A DNA stretch of 64,000 nucleotides. Source: Costertonia aggregata (lineage in GTDB: Bacteria > Bacteroidota > Bacteroidia > Flavobacteriales > Flavobacteriaceae). The translations under genes and the position numbers were made by a program. The stretch spans positions 221,501 to 285,500 of the forward strand of contig NZ_CP058595.1 of assembly GCF_013402795.1 (NCBI RefSeq). The letters are read 5' to 3'. A model generated the notes under the pieces. That model saw only the letters and a list, made by a program, of their open reading frames with translations, was not told the DNA's origin and did not search any database. Position 1 is the first letter of the stretch. Each line of letters opens with the position of its first letter. Positions 25,891 through 35,375 of the stretch are shown one piece after another.

Positions 25891-26118
25891 TGATTAATTA
25901 TAATTTAAAGTGGTTTTTGACCAAAATCTTTACCATAAAATTACCTTATATGTCGCCTAGCATAGAATAAATGTTGTGCAAACCCAAAAATACATGGTTA
26001 AAACACATCGTATTGTTGTTTACAAATACTGAAATCTATTTCTTACAAAAAAATAATGGATTCTAGCTTTTCAATTTAAGTGCAGCTTTAACCTTATCTT
26101 CGCCGCTTATAAATAATT

Positions 26119-27426
26119 ATGACATTTAAAGATCTAGGTTTAGCCGAACCCATATTAAAAGCTTTGGAAACCGAAGGGTATACCCAACCTACCCCTATTC
26201 AAGGACAAGCGATACCCATATTGTTAAAAGGAAAAGACTTGTTGGGTGTTGCCCAAACAGGAACTGGAAAAACGGCAGCTTTTGGGATTCCCATCCTTCA
26301 TCATTTGTATACATCACCAAATAATCAGAAAGGCAGAAAACGCATCAAGGCATTGGTAGTAACCCCCACACGTGAACTTGCCATTCAGATCGGGGAAAGT
26401 TTTACGGCCTACGGGAAACATACGGGACTAAAAAACACCGTGATTTTTGGTGGGGTAAAACAAGGAAAGCAAGTAGATATATTGCGTAATGGCATCGATA
26501 TTTTAATCGCTACGCCCGGGCGACTTTTAGATTTGATGAACCAAGGTTTCATTTCTCTACGTGATGTTGAATACGCCGTGTTGGACGAAGCTGATCAAAT
26601 GCTCGATATGGGTTTTATACACGACATCAAAAAAATCATCGCCAAATTACCGGCAAATCGGCAATCGCTGTTTTTCTCAGCAACGATGCCCAAGGCCATT
26701 GTAGAACTTTCCCGTTCCATTCTAGGGGATTTTGAACAGGTCACCATTAAGCCACAACAGGCCACAGCCGAAAAAGTAACGCAAGGTGTATATTTTGTAA
26801 GTAAAAAAAACAAACCCAAACTGTTGGTACATCTGCTTAAGGAAAAGCCCACCGACTCGGTTTTGGTATTCTCAAGAACCAAGCACGGCGCAAACAAAAT
26901 AGTGAAAAAATTGGCCCAGGCCGATATTAGGTCTGCTGCCATTCACGGCAACAAATCCCAAACGGCCCGTCAAAAGGCCTTGGGTGATTTTAAGGATGGT
27001 AAATTAAAGGTGTTGGTAGCCACCGATATCGCTGCACGTGGTATTGACGTAGAAGAACTTTCCTTGGTCATCAATTTTGATTTGCCCAACGTGCCAGAAA
27101 CTTATGTGCACCGTATAGGGCGCACGGGCAGGGCAAGTGCCAGCGGTATAGCGCTATCATTTTGCGATAAGGAAGAACGGCCCTATTTAAAGGATATTGA
27201 AAAATTGATAAGGCAAGAGGTGCCTAGAATGCCCGAGCATCAATTCATTGACGAAGATGATACGGACCAACAAAGAGAGCCCCAAAAGCAATCACAAAAA
27301 CCCAGAAACCAAAATAGAAGTAAAAACCGTAATAGAAATCGCTCCGGAAATTCAAATTACCGCGGAAAAAAAAACAGTAACAGGAACAGCGGTAGCCGAA
27401 ACAATTCCCAAAAGAGTAGTGAATAA
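26119..27426 (+). CDS. DEAD-box ATP-dependent RNA helicase (RhlE-like)
   Basis: 435 residues with all helicase motifs: Q-motif (GYTQPTPIQ), Walker A AQTGTGKT (Lys51), [17 protein letters not shown] in [37 protein letters not shown] and HRIGRTGRA. The C-terminal tail (from about 385) is Arg/Asn/Lys/Ser-rich and disordered, as in RhlE-type proteins of Bacteroidota that act in ribosome assembly and RNA decay in the cold. There is no partner gene next to it on the left. Peptidase E follows after 38 bases. Confidence 0.95.
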   Translation: MTFKDLGLAEPILKALETEGYTQPTPIQGQAIPILLKGKDLLGVAQTGTGKTAAFGIPILHHLYTSPNNQKGRKRIKALVVTPTRELAIQIGESFTAYGKHTGLKNTVIFGGVKQGKQVDILRNGIDILIATPGRLLDLMNQGFISLRDVEYAVLDEADQMLDMGFIHDIKKIIAKLPANRQSLFFSATMPKAIVELSRSILGDFEQVTIKPQQATAEKVTQGVYFVSKKNKPKLLVHLLKEKPTDSVLVFSRTKHGANKIVKKLAQADIRSAAIHGNKSQTARQKALGDFKDGKLKVLVATDIAARGIDVEELSLVINFDLPNVPETYVHRIGRTGRASASGIALSFCDKEERPYLKDIEKLIRQEVPRMPEHQFIDEDDTDQQREPQKQSQKPRNQNRSKNRNRNRSGNSNYRGKKNSNRNSGSRNNSQKSSE

Positions 27427-27464
27427 AATCCTTTCTTTTACGTAACCATAACAAATTTTAGTCT

Positions 27465-28160
27465 ATGGCGAAAAAACAACTATTCGTGTATGGTAGTGGC
27501 CGTCACACAAAACCTTTCTTAAACCATATGGCACGGATTACCGGTAAAAAAACACCCAATATTTGTTTTTTACCAACAGCCAGTGGAGATGATGATGCTT
27601 ATATCGAAAAGTTTTATGGGGTATGTTCTCAAATAGATGTTGCCCCACATGTGCTCAAAGTTTGGGTAAATTCCTATGACCATAAACAAACATTTGCCGA
27701 GATTATCAACGCTATGGATGTTATCGTGGTAGGTGGCGGCAATACTTTAAATATGTTGGCCATATGGAAAGCCCAGGGCATTGACCTATTGTTGAAGAAT
27801 GCTTATGGCAACGGTGTGGTGATGGGCGGTGGCAGTGCAGGTTCCCTATGCTGGTTCAATGGTGGTACAACCGATTCCCGACCTAAGGAATTAAGTATCG
27901 TAGAGGGGATGCGCTTTATCGATAAAAGCCATTGCCCACATTACAATTCAGAAAAATCAAGGCGGCCCTTATATCACAACAACATTTTGGAAGGAAGTTT
28001 AACTGACGGATATGCGTGTGACGATCGCTCCGCTATTCATTTTATCGATGGAAAAGTTGAAAAATCGGTATCGCTCGATGACGAAAACCATTCATATTAC
28101 GTATACATTAGAGAAGGCAGTATCATAGAAGAAAAAATTGATGGTGAGATAATTTCCTGA
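27465..28160 (+). CDS. Peptidase E-like protein (S51, type 1 glutamine amidotransferase fold)
   Basis: 231 residues. The nucleophile elbow is GGGSAGSLCWF (Ser124), with upstream VVGGGNTLNMLAIWK and downstream CPHYNSEKSRRPLYH, a pattern of the S51 family, whose members cleave Asp-Xaa dipeptides or act on cyanophycin. No signal peptide, so cytoplasmic. The protein length is normal for the family. It follows the DEAD helicase by 38 bases, but nothing links the two functionally. Confidence 0.85.
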   Translation: MAKKQLFVYGSGRHTKPFLNHMARITGKKTPNICFLPTASGDDDAYIEKFYGVCSQIDVAPHVLKVWVNSYDHKQTFAEIINAMDVIVVGGGNTLNMLAIWKAQGIDLLLKNAYGNGVVMGGGSAGSLCWFNGGTTDSRPKELSIVEGMRFIDKSHCPHYNSEKSRRPLYHNNILEGSLTDGYACDDRSAIHFIDGKVEKSVSLDDENHSYYVYIREGSIIEEKIDGEIIS

Positions 28161-28432
28161 GCAGTTTCACGCTAAATCGATAAAATCTGCATGTAAAACA
28201 ATTATAATTAGTTTACGTAACATTTTATATGTGCCACAAACCTATTATAAATATTGAGGTAAGTATTCAGTTCGGGTGGATTTTTATGATTCAAAAGAAT
28301 GAAAAATTATATCAAGAAGAAGAATTTCATCAAAATACACAACAGGTCATCAAGACAGTTTGTAAATGTTATATTCGATGTGAACATCCTTATAATTCCC
28401 GGTTTAAAATATAAACCAAAATCGCTAACTTG

Positions 28433-29305
28433 ATGAAGAAATTAAATCAATTACAATCCTATATTTTGAAGAAAACCGCTACATTTTTGTTTCTGCTCGT
28501 GATGTTTTTTTTACATCCTATCGCAGCTCAAGAAATAGGTGTGATGTCCTACAATATCAAATACGATAACGTACAGGATACCGTAAATAATTGGGACGGC
28601 CGCAAAGAGGCCATGGTAAGTTTAATACGTCATTATGGCCCTAAATTTATTGGTATGCAGGAAGTGCTTCACAAACAATTGAAATATTTGGATGATAATC
28701 TTGCCTCTTATGAATATATTGGTGTTGGTAGGGACGATGGAAAATTGAAAGGGGAATTTTCACCCATTTTTTATGACACTTCACTGTTTGAGCTTATCAA
28801 AAGCGAAACGTTTTGGTTATCGGACACTCCTGACACGATTTCGGTAGGTTGGGACGCTTCAATGGAACGTATCTGCACGTATGGCCTTTTCAAAAGTATA
28901 GCGGATGATCAAAAACTATTTGTCTTTAACACGCACTTTGACCATGTTGGGGAAATTGCACGAGAAAAATCGGTTAGCCTAATCATCAAAAAAATAAATG
29001 AATTGAATAGTAAAAATCATCCCATAATTTTAATGGGCGACCTTAACTTGATGCCCGGAGAAAAACCAATACAAAAGCTACAAGAAACATTTACAGACGG
29101 TATGAAATTTGTTGGAAACGCTTTTTATGGCCCAATAGGCACGTTTAACGGTTTTGATGCAGATAGGGTTTTGGACCAACGTATTGATTATATATTTACG
29201 AAGAACCTACAGGTAAAATCTTATATACATATTGATGACCGTATGGAAAACAATAAATACATATCCGATCATCTACCAGTTCTTTTAAAATTTGATTATC
29301 AATAA
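28433..29305 (+). CDS. Endonuclease/exonuclease/phosphatase (EEP) family protein, exported
   Basis: 290 residues from the ATG at 28433. Three bases upstream a TTG would add one residue. A signal peptide runs through FLFLLVMFFLHPIAAQ. The EEP core is complete: MSYNIKYDN (Asn), GMQEVLHKQL (metal Glu), FNTHFDHVG, ILMGDLNLMPG (Asp/Asn) and IDYIFT plus SDHLPVLLKF (catalytic His). Exported EEP proteins of Bacteroidota are phosphodiesterases or nucleases acting on extracellular substrates. The specific substrate is not known. It stands 8 bases ahead of the PaiB-like gene. Confidence 0.9.
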   Translation: MKKLNQLQSYILKKTATFLFLLVMFFLHPIAAQEIGVMSYNIKYDNVQDTVNNWDGRKEAMVSLIRHYGPKFIGMQEVLHKQLKYLDDNLASYEYIGVGRDDGKLKGEFSPIFYDTSLFELIKSETFWLSDTPDTISVGWDASMERICTYGLFKSIADDQKLFVFNTHFDHVGEIAREKSVSLIIKKINELNSKNHPIILMGDLNLMPGEKPIQKLQETFTDGMKFVGNAFYGPIGTFNGFDADRVLDQRIDYIFTKNLQVKSYIHIDDRMENNKYISDHLPVLLKFDYQ

Positions 29306-29313
29306 ATAACCCT

Positions 29314-29916
29314 ATGTACGTTCCCGATCATTACAAAAACGAAGATTTAAGCCAAGTAAAAGACTTTTTAAGACACAACAGTTTTGGCATTTTAATAAAT
29401 CAGGTAAACGGAAAACCTTGGGCTACCCATATTCCCTTGGAGCTTGACACCGATGAACACGGAAACGATATTTTGGTAAGCCATATCGCCAAAGCCAATC
29501 CACAATGGAAACATTTTAATGAAACCGATCAAGTGCTCTGTATTTTCAATGGGCCGCATAGCTACATATCATCCTCATGGTACAAAGCCGAAGAAGTACC
29601 AACTTGGAACTATATAGCGGTACATATTTATGGCAAACTCAAAATATTGGAAGAAGACGAAGTTTTAAAGTCGATGCACAAACTTGTGGCCAAATATGAA
29701 CAGAATTCCAAAAACCCAATCTCATTGAGCGATATGTCATCCAAAACCATGAGACAGATAAAAGGTGTTGTGGGTTTTCAAATTTCTATCGACGATATTC
29801 AGGCTACGTATAAACTTTCACAAGGTCGAGAACAGGACCATGCCAAAATTATATCAGAATTGGAAGAAACCAATAATCCGGGAAGCAATGCCATTGCAAA
29901 TGAAATGAAAAGTTGA
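29314..29916 (+). CDS. FMN-binding negative transcriptional regulator, PaiB family
   Basis: 200 residues. The N-terminus (MYVPDHYKNEDLSQVKDFLRHNSFGIL) and the central GPHSYISSSWYKAEEVPTWNYIAVHIYG are signature stretches of PaiB-like split-barrel flavin-binding proteins. The C-terminal part ends with VGFQISIDDIQATYKLSQGRE. In Bacillus PaiB represses sporulation and protease genes, but many relatives are simply flavin-binding proteins, so a regulatory role here is uncertain. It starts 8 bases after the EEP gene, suggesting a shared transcript. Confidence 0.88.
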   Translation: MYVPDHYKNEDLSQVKDFLRHNSFGILINQVNGKPWATHIPLELDTDEHGNDILVSHIAKANPQWKHFNETDQVLCIFNGPHSYISSSWYKAEEVPTWNYIAVHIYGKLKILEEDEVLKSMHKLVAKYEQNSKNPISLSDMSSKTMRQIKGVVGFQISIDDIQATYKLSQGREQDHAKIISELEETNNPGSNAIANEMKS

Positions 29917-29925
29917 ACAAGGTCA

Positions 29926-31041
29926 TCAAAAATCTTTTGGAACCGTTATCTCTTCTTTTGTAATTACAGCAGGGCTGTTCATCATTTCAATCGTATTATG
30001 ATTGTCTTTCAGGGCAACCTTGGCCCCGTCCCAACTATGCCATTGTAAAAAATAAGCAGCTTTGCCTTTTAAGGCATGGGCCAAATGCATCGTATCCCAA
30101 TTTCCATAACTGTTTTCAGATGGCCCACATTCGCTCATAACAATGGTCTTACCCAATGTTTTTAGTTTTTCATAATCGGGAAAATCGGGGTTTTGGCCAT
30201 AATAATCCATACCGACTAAATCCACATAATCCGACCCGGGATAAAATTCGGTCACCCCGGCATTCCAGCTGGTCTTTGGAATTACCGAGTAGGTCCAAAT
30301 AAGATTGTCCAAGCCATATTCATAGGTCAATGTGTTGTAAAGATCGATCCAAAGTGCCTTAAAATCCCCCGAATTGGTCTGTTGATTGTTGTATGCGTTG
30401 ATGCCCCACCAAAAAAAGTCTCCGTTCATTTCATGAAAAGGTCGCCAAATTACCGTGACTCCCGCATCCCGAAGTTGCTGCAATGCTCCGGCCATATTAT
30501 CCAGTTCCGTCCTGTAATTTATCCAGGCCTTATTGGTTTTGTTCGCCCCACGCAATAGGGTTTTTAAATGTATTTTTTCTTTGTTCTCTACAGTGTTGCA
30601 GTATACATCATACCCATCTAAAAAGGGATTGTCCGCATGCCAACTTACCGTGACCAATCCTCCCGATTTCCAATGTTCTATTAAAGTATCAACAGGGTAA
30701 TCCGTACTAGGAAAAAAACCAAAATCCGCACCTATAATACCAACGGTCCTACCCGTTTCATCAGCCAAACGGTCAACATAATCTTCATAATACGATGCCG
30801 TTGCATCGGGGCCATCACCGCAATGTTGCCCTACGATAATCTGCTTATTGGTAATAAGAGCATCAAAATACGCGAGAATAGCTTGTTTGCTCCTATTGCC
30901 CAAGTTGGGTACGTCATCAACGATTTGTTCCGATTTTTCCATATTGTTTGAGACTTTGGTGTCAATATCCAAAATTGATGTGTTTTCCGTACTACAGGAC
31001 AGTATGAGGAGAAGCTCTAGAGCTAGGAGTATCTTTTTCAT
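29926..31041 (-). CDS. Glycoside hydrolase family 26 beta-mannanase, lipoprotein
   Basis: 371 residues with lipobox LILSC (Cys16), so anchored in the envelope. The GH26 (beta/alpha)8 fold shows VGQHCGDGPDATASYYEDYVD, VTVSWHADNP, the acid/base Glu204 in WRPFHEMNGDFFWWG and the nucleophile Glu304 in IVMSECGPSE. These enzymes cut beta-1,4-mannan internally. No SusC/D pair, transporter or other mannan gene lies next to it, so it acts alone or with distant loci. It is convergent with the PaiB-like gene, with 9 bases between. Confidence 0.93.
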   Translation of the reverse strand: MKKILLALELLLILSCSTENTSILDIDTKVSNNMEKSEQIVDDVPNLGNRSKQAILAYFDALITNKQIIVGQHCGDGPDATASYYEDYVDRLADETGRTVGIIGADFGFFPSTDYPVDTLIEHWKSGGLVTVSWHADNPFLDGYDVYCNTVENKEKIHLKTLLRGANKTNKAWINYRTELDNMAGALQQLRDAGVTVIWRPFHEMNGDFFWWGINAYNNQQTNSGDFKALWIDLYNTLTYEYGLDNLIWTYSVIPKTSWNAGVTEFYPGSDYVDLVGMDYYGQNPDFPDYEKLKTLGKTIVMSECGPSENSYGNWDTMHLAHALKGKAAYFLQWHSWDGAKVALKDNHNTIEMMNSPAVITKEEITVPKDF

Positions 31042-31157
31042 ATGAATATAATTAATGGTCTATCTAGGGAATACAATAACTATTCCGAAAAAATAAATCA
31101 ATAGTCATACCTTTATACTCAATTATTTCACGCTTTTTTTGTTAAAGTGAAAATCAT

Positions 31158-31688
31158 ATGCATTTACCCATCAAAATCATTTTAATATTTCTACTTATGA
31201 ACAACATCTCTTTATTTGACTTTTCCCGAGATTCTGATATCAGTAAGTGGGTAGTAGTAAATGATGGTGTTATGGGCGGTCTATCCCAAGGTAGTTTTAA
31301 ATTGAACAAGAAAGGTCACGGTGAATTTAGTGGATACGTATCTTTAGAAAACAATGGCGGATTCTCATCGATACGGTATCCGATAAAAACACTTTCTACC
31401 GAACCATATTCCAGATTCGAAATCAAATTAAGGGGCGATAGGAAAAATTATCAGTTTAGGGCAAAATCCCAACGCTATCAGAGACATTCCTATATTTCAA
31501 AAATTGAGACCAATGGTGATTGGCAAACCATAACCGTAAAGTTCTCCGATATGTACCCTGCCTTTCGAGGCAACATTCTGGATATACCTAATTATGATGG
31601 CAGAGCCTTGGCGGAAATCGCATTTTTGATAGGAAATAAAAAAGCGGAAGATTTTAAATTGGAGATAGATTACATAAGGCTGCAATAA
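31158..31688 (+). CDS. CIA30 family protein
   Basis: 176 residues. FDFSRDSDISKWVVVNDGVMGGLSQGSFKLN is the CIA30 (complex I intermediate-associated protein 30) opening, followed by GEFSGYVSLENNGGFSSIRYP, YRFRAKSQRYQRHSYI-like segments and WQTITVKFSDMYPAFRG. It is a jelly-roll fold. Bacterial members have no proven role in complex I assembly. A hydrophobic start (IKIILIFLLM) may be a short signal or anchor. The stop overlaps the minus-strand terminator of the convergent TonB receptor gene. Confidence 0.85.
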   Translation: MHLPIKIILIFLLMNNISLFDFSRDSDISKWVVVNDGVMGGLSQGSFKLNKKGHGEFSGYVSLENNGGFSSIRYPIKTLSTEPYSRFEIKLRGDRKNYQFRAKSQRYQRHSYISKIETNGDWQTITVKFSDMYPAFRGNILDIPNYDGRALAEIAFLIGNKKAEDFKLEIDYIRLQ

Positions 31689-31713
31689 AAAAGCCGCTCC
31701 AAAAGAGCGACTT
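31687..31713 (-). terminator. Terminator of the TonB receptor gene
   Basis: Read on the minus strand, AAGTCGCTC, loop TTTTG, GAGCGGCTT, then TTTT: a 9-bp stem (one U-G wobble) and a T-tract, starting 24 bases after the receptor stop. On the plus strand the wobble becomes a C-A mismatch and there is no T-tract, so it works mainly for the minus strand. Confidence 0.65.
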
Positions 31714-31737
31714 GATCACGATACTATTTTAATTTTA

Positions 31738-33900
31738 TTACAGATTATCCAATTGATTGCTTTTTTTGTCGGCACTTATGGTCCAAAAGAACCCTACCAC
31801 GAAGAATGCATCGGCAGTTGGTCGTATCGCACGGCGTTCAAAAACACCGTCCATATTTGGTGTATTGGCGTACTGATAGCCGTTCACATTTTTAAAGCCG
31901 GTAACATTGGTCACTGAAAAGAACAGTATTTTTTGCTGTGAAATCAAATAGGCCCAGTTCAAGTTAAGGCTATTGAACGGTCTTGTTTTCTCCGCCAAGA
32001 ATTCGGGCGTGTTCGGATTGTCATACGGCCTGCCAGAGCCATAATTGTAAGAAACCCCGATTTGCGAACGCCAATCTTCTACCCAATACTTTGTTACCAA
32101 AGACAAACTATGTGCCGGAGCAAAATTCGGGGTAGCGCTTTCCCTAAAGTTTCGAAAATCACGCTTTGTATTCAAATAAGAATACGATGCCCAATAATCC
32201 AGGTTTTTTATACTCTTGTTGTCACGCCAAAAAATATCGATACCTGTGGCATAACCGTTCCCTAGGTTATTGAATTCAGAATTGAATTGTGGCATTTCGG
32301 TATCAAACTTCACGAGGTTATCATACTCTTTATGGTAGGCTTCCGCAATAAAGGTTTTTCCATCAGATAAGTAACGGTAATTCAAAATGTAATGTGAAGC
32401 CTTTTCAAAACTCAAGCTTTGGTCAAATTTTAAAGATTCAGTCAAAGGGTTCTGGTAAAAATCCCCATAGGCTAAGGAAAACTGTCCGTTTTTACTGCTT
32501 TTATAAGCCAAAGATACCCGTGGTGCTATGTTGGATTCCTCTAAAAAGCTAGAATATTCGCCACGTACACCTAGTTTCATGGCGAATTTGTTGCTGAAAA
32601 ACACATCCGCTTCTGCAAAACCCGAACTTAAATTATCCTGAAAGCCGGAATCAAAGGTGAATCCATCGGGAGCGATAAAATTCTCTTGATAATCCGTTAT
32701 AAAATGTTCTGCCCCCATATTCAATTGAAACCGGTTGTTGAAGTTCTTCTTTAGTTTAACCTTTAAATGGCCTGCGGTTTCATTGGCATCAATAGTATTG
32801 GCCTGAACACCGATATCATTTCTATCGGAAGAAATACTGGCGCCAGCGGTCATCGTCCATTCCTTGTCAAAAAAATGTTTGTAAGAACTGTTCGCATAAA
32901 GATTGCTGTTCTTTAATCTAAAATTTACGAAATCATCAAAATTGATATCCTCTTGATCTAAATCTAGATTGGCTTGATTAAAACCTGTATAGAATTTAAA
33001 GATGCTATTGTCCGTTTTGCTCCTAAAAACCGTCTCTCCGGAAATAGATTCGTAGGGTTTGTTCCAGCGTGCACCTTGTTCGTTGGGAATGAGCCATTGA
33101 TACGGTGCAAAATTGATATACTGTGCGTTGACGCTGAGCGACTTGTTTCCCCAAATTTCTGTTCTGCCCAAACCTCCTCCTACCGATAAAACGGATATTT
33201 CGGTCTTTTCTTGATCTGGTTCGTCAATAGTGTTCAATAATAATACGCCTGAGAGTGCTTGCCCGTATTCAGCAGAATATCCTCCCGTGCTAAAGGTAAT
33301 CCCTTTAAATAGGAAGGGTGACAAACGACCTCTAGTGGGAATATTGTTGGCAGTTGCGTTAAAGGGTTGAAAAACACGGAGACCGTCAACAAACTGTTGT
33401 GTCTCCCCTGCCTGGCCCCCTCTAACGAAAAGCCGACCGTCTTCACTCACATTTGAAGTACCGGGCAAAGTCTGCAAAGCTCCTATAAAATCGCCTGCAG
33501 CTCCTGCCGTGGTAACGATATCCAAAGGTTTTAAGACTGATACTTTTGAATTATCCCCTGCTTGAAAACTGCCTGCCGTTAGCGTTACCCCGTTTAATTG
33601 ATTTATCGCCTCGCGTAAGGTAATTTTCATATTTTGCAAATAAGTGACATCGCCCGCCTGTAGATAAGTTTCAAATGACATCATGGAAACTATTAGGTTT
33701 TGCGTTCCGGTTTCCGATGTTTCAAAACTAAATTTCCCGTTATCATCAGTAGAGGCCCCGTCATATGTACCCTCTAAGTAGACATTTGCCCTTACAATGG
33801 GAATATTTGCCTTATCCACTACTTGACCGCTAATGATAGTCTGTGCATACGTAAAAGTTGTAAAGCATGCGATATAAAATATAAATAACTGTTTCATCAT
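31738..33900 (-). CDS. TonB-dependent receptor without SusD partner
   Basis: 720 residues with a signal peptide (FIFYIACFTTFTYAQ), an N-terminal carboxypeptidase-regulatory-like domain (ISGQVVDKANIPIVRANVYLEG), a plug (about 110-215, containing TLPGTSNVSEDGRLFVRGGQAGETQQFVDGL) and a 22-strand type barrel ending in FFVVGFFWTISADKKSNQLDNL. The short length fits siderophore- or metal-type receptors rather than SusC. The ligand cannot be read from the sequence. A LytTR-like repeat pair lies 65-94 bases upstream, so it is a proposed target of the regulator at 17468..18232. Confidence 0.92.
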   Translation of the reverse strand: MMKQLFIFYIACFTTFTYAQTIISGQVVDKANIPIVRANVYLEGTYDGASTDDNGKFSFETSETGTQNLIVSMMSFETYLQAGDVTYLQNMKITLREAINQLNGVTLTAGSFQAGDNSKVSVLKPLDIVTTAGAAGDFIGALQTLPGTSNVSEDGRLFVRGGQAGETQQFVDGLRVFQPFNATANNIPTRGRLSPFLFKGITFSTGGYSAEYGQALSGVLLLNTIDEPDQEKTEISVLSVGGGLGRTEIWGNKSLSVNAQYINFAPYQWLIPNEQGARWNKPYESISGETVFRSKTDNSIFKFYTGFNQANLDLDQEDINFDDFVNFRLKNSNLYANSSYKHFFDKEWTMTAGASISSDRNDIGVQANTIDANETAGHLKVKLKKNFNNRFQLNMGAEHFITDYQENFIAPDGFTFDSGFQDNLSSGFAEADVFFSNKFAMKLGVRGEYSSFLEESNIAPRVSLAYKSSKNGQFSLAYGDFYQNPLTESLKFDQSLSFEKASHYILNYRYLSDGKTFIAEAYHKEYDNLVKFDTEMPQFNSEFNNLGNGYATGIDIFWRDNKSIKNLDYWASYSYLNTKRDFRNFRESATPNFAPAHSLSLVTKYWVEDWRSQIGVSYNYGSGRPYDNPNTPEFLAEKTRPFNSLNLNWAYLISQQKILFFSVTNVTGFKNVNGYQYANTPNMDGVFERRAIRPTADAFFVVGFFWTISADKKSNQLDNL

Positions 33901-33923
33901 TACTTTTTTATTGATTGACGAAA

Positions 33924-33994
33924 CAAAGATGTTATTTAAGTACAGCGCGCTATAATGAAGTATACCGAACTGTAATTTTTTAGTACCGAATTGT
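33924..33994 (-). promoter_or_regulatory. LytTR-like site C and promoter of the TonB receptor gene
   Basis: On the minus strand, ACAATTCGG (33994-33986), 12 bases, ACAGTTCGG (33973-33965), both followed by TA. A -7-like CATCTTTG begins 34 bases after the last repeat base (33931-33924), 23 bases before the ATG. This is the best-matching repeat pair of the five. Confidence 0.7.
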
Positions 33995-34001
33995 TGGAAT
34001 A

Positions 34002-35210
34002 TTATTTTTGTACCGGAACAAAATGGCTGCTGCCTATGATAAAATGCTCATTATCCTTTGGGTATAGGCCAAAGAAAAGAGATTCGGCCTTACCATTATT
34101 GTATTTCAAGGTAATGGTATAGGTGTTGATCTCATATCTTCCGGCAGAAGTACTTTTACTATAAATAGATTTCCAATTAGTACTACCGCCCTTTACGGTT
34201 ACCCATGCAAATCGTCCTTTATCATCAAAAACAACCGTACTGACATTTATGACCGTAGCTCCCCCAAAGGGATCGCTCGTATTGAATTTACCGTTTAACG
34301 TAAAACCTTTAGACGCTTTCCTCAACGGAAAAAACTTTTTCCAATCATAGGTTTTTCCATTTTTACTTCTGGTGACGTATAGCGTATTTCCCTTCTTTGC
34401 CCACCGGTCCCATTTTTTTGGATTTTTCTTTTTTGATGCAGCTATATCAAATGATTCCAAAGGTTTAAATGGGTTGGTAAAAACATCTCCATTTTTATAA
34501 AGTATGTTTACCTCATTATTTATGTATACACCGTTTAACCCATATGAAGTTACCGTTCTCAAAATCACATCCTCGATTTTTGATAAAGCATCGGCCAATG
34601 GTGGGGATTGGGTATTTGGTGCTGATACCGTTGGCGATGCATCTTCAAACGCATCAACTTCTTCTTGTATTTGTATTGAATTGGAATCTACCAAGGGATT
34701 TTCCTGAAGCAATTGCTCGGCCAATTTTTGTATCTCGGGACTATTTTTCTTGGCCAACTCAAACATACTGGCCACCCAAAAGGCTTTTAAAATCAAAGCA
34801 TCATATTTTCTTTGTTTAAAAATATCGGTACGTTTTGAATCGATATTGTCTCTAGAAAAATCTTTCTTGAACTGTTCATAGATTTGTTTGTATTGCGTTT
34901 CGGTATAATCCTCGCCCTGCACTACTTCTGAGCATACCACTCTAAAGAACGCCGCTGCGGTGGCTATTTCATAAGGTTCCCATCCGCGTTGCTTTGCCGC
35001 TTTTTCATATTTTACAAACGGTTCATTGGAATTGAAAACCAGGCCTAGCAGAAATTTTTGTTTTTGGGGTGTTTTTAACTTAAGCTCTTTCCATATTTCT
35101 TTTCTGATGGTATTTCTAATTGTATTATTGGGACTATAAGAGATTTGCGAATAAATGACTGTTGTATGAAAGAACAAAAAAGTCAGAAGAAAACCTAGCT
35201 GTATTTTCAT
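34002..35210 (-). CDS. Secreted protein of unknown function (402 aa)
   Basis: 402 residues, signal peptide through FLFFHTTVIYSQ. An N-terminal helical domain (about 30-170, with WKELKLKTPQKQKFLLGLVF and EIATAAAFFRVVCSEVVQGEDY) is joined by a Ser/Pro/Thr linker to a C-terminal beta domain (about 210-402, with NILYKNGDVFTNPFKPLESFD, KWDRWAKKGNTLYVT, VTVKGGSTNWKSIYS). I do not recognise the family. It lies between the TonB receptor and DUF2141 genes, both of which carry LytTR-like sites, so it may belong to the same envelope process. Confidence 0.8.
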   Translation of the reverse strand: MKIQLGFLLTFLFFHTTVIYSQISYSPNNTIRNTIRKEIWKELKLKTPQKQKFLLGLVFNSNEPFVKYEKAAKQRGWEPYEIATAAAFFRVVCSEVVQGEDYTETQYKQIYEQFKKDFSRDNIDSKRTDIFKQRKYDALILKAFWVASMFELAKKNSPEIQKLAEQLLQENPLVDSNSIQIQEEVDAFEDASPTVSAPNTQSPPLADALSKIEDVILRTVTSYGLNGVYINNEVNILYKNGDVFTNPFKPLESFDIAASKKKNPKKWDRWAKKGNTLYVTRSKNGKTYDWKKFFPLRKASKGFTLNGKFNTSDPFGGATVINVSTVVFDDKGRFAWVTVKGGSTNWKSIYSKSTSAGRYEINTYTITLKYNNGKAESLFFGLYPKDNEHFIIGSSHFVPVQK

Positions 35211-35253
35211 AACGGTGTATTTACCATTAAAAGTAACAAAAACGGTTGAAATT

Positions 35254-35324
35254 ACAATTCAGCGTACAAAATCAACAATTGGGTCGTACCAATTTTCAAC
35301 ATTGCGAGGACCGTTGCATTTTTG
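35254..35324 (+). promoter_or_regulatory. LytTR-like site D and promoter of the DUF2141 gene
   Basis: ACAATTCAG (35254-35262), 12 bases, ACAATTGGG (35275-35283). A -7-like CATTTTTG begins 34 bases later (35317-35324), 51 bases before the ATG at 35376. The orientation favours the plus-strand DUF2141 gene over the divergent 402-residue gene. Confidence 0.65.
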
Positions 35325-35375
35325 GGCCATCATTAACAATTGCTGTAACAAACACAGGATATAAATAAAAACAAT

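Noticed and set aside
26595-26942. 115-residue minus-strand ORF across the DEAD helicase gene
   Set aside because: Antisense shadow of conserved helicase motifs.
28229-28414. 61-residue plus-strand ORF before the EEP gene
   Set aside because: Low-complexity, AT-rich composition, no hydrophobic or domain pattern, and no ribosome binding site. It fills a gap and looks non-coding.
29926-33900. GH26 mannanase plus TonB receptor as a polysaccharide utilisation locus
   Set aside because: The receptor is short, has no SusD partner, and is separated from the mannanase by a plus-strand CIA30 gene and a terminator.
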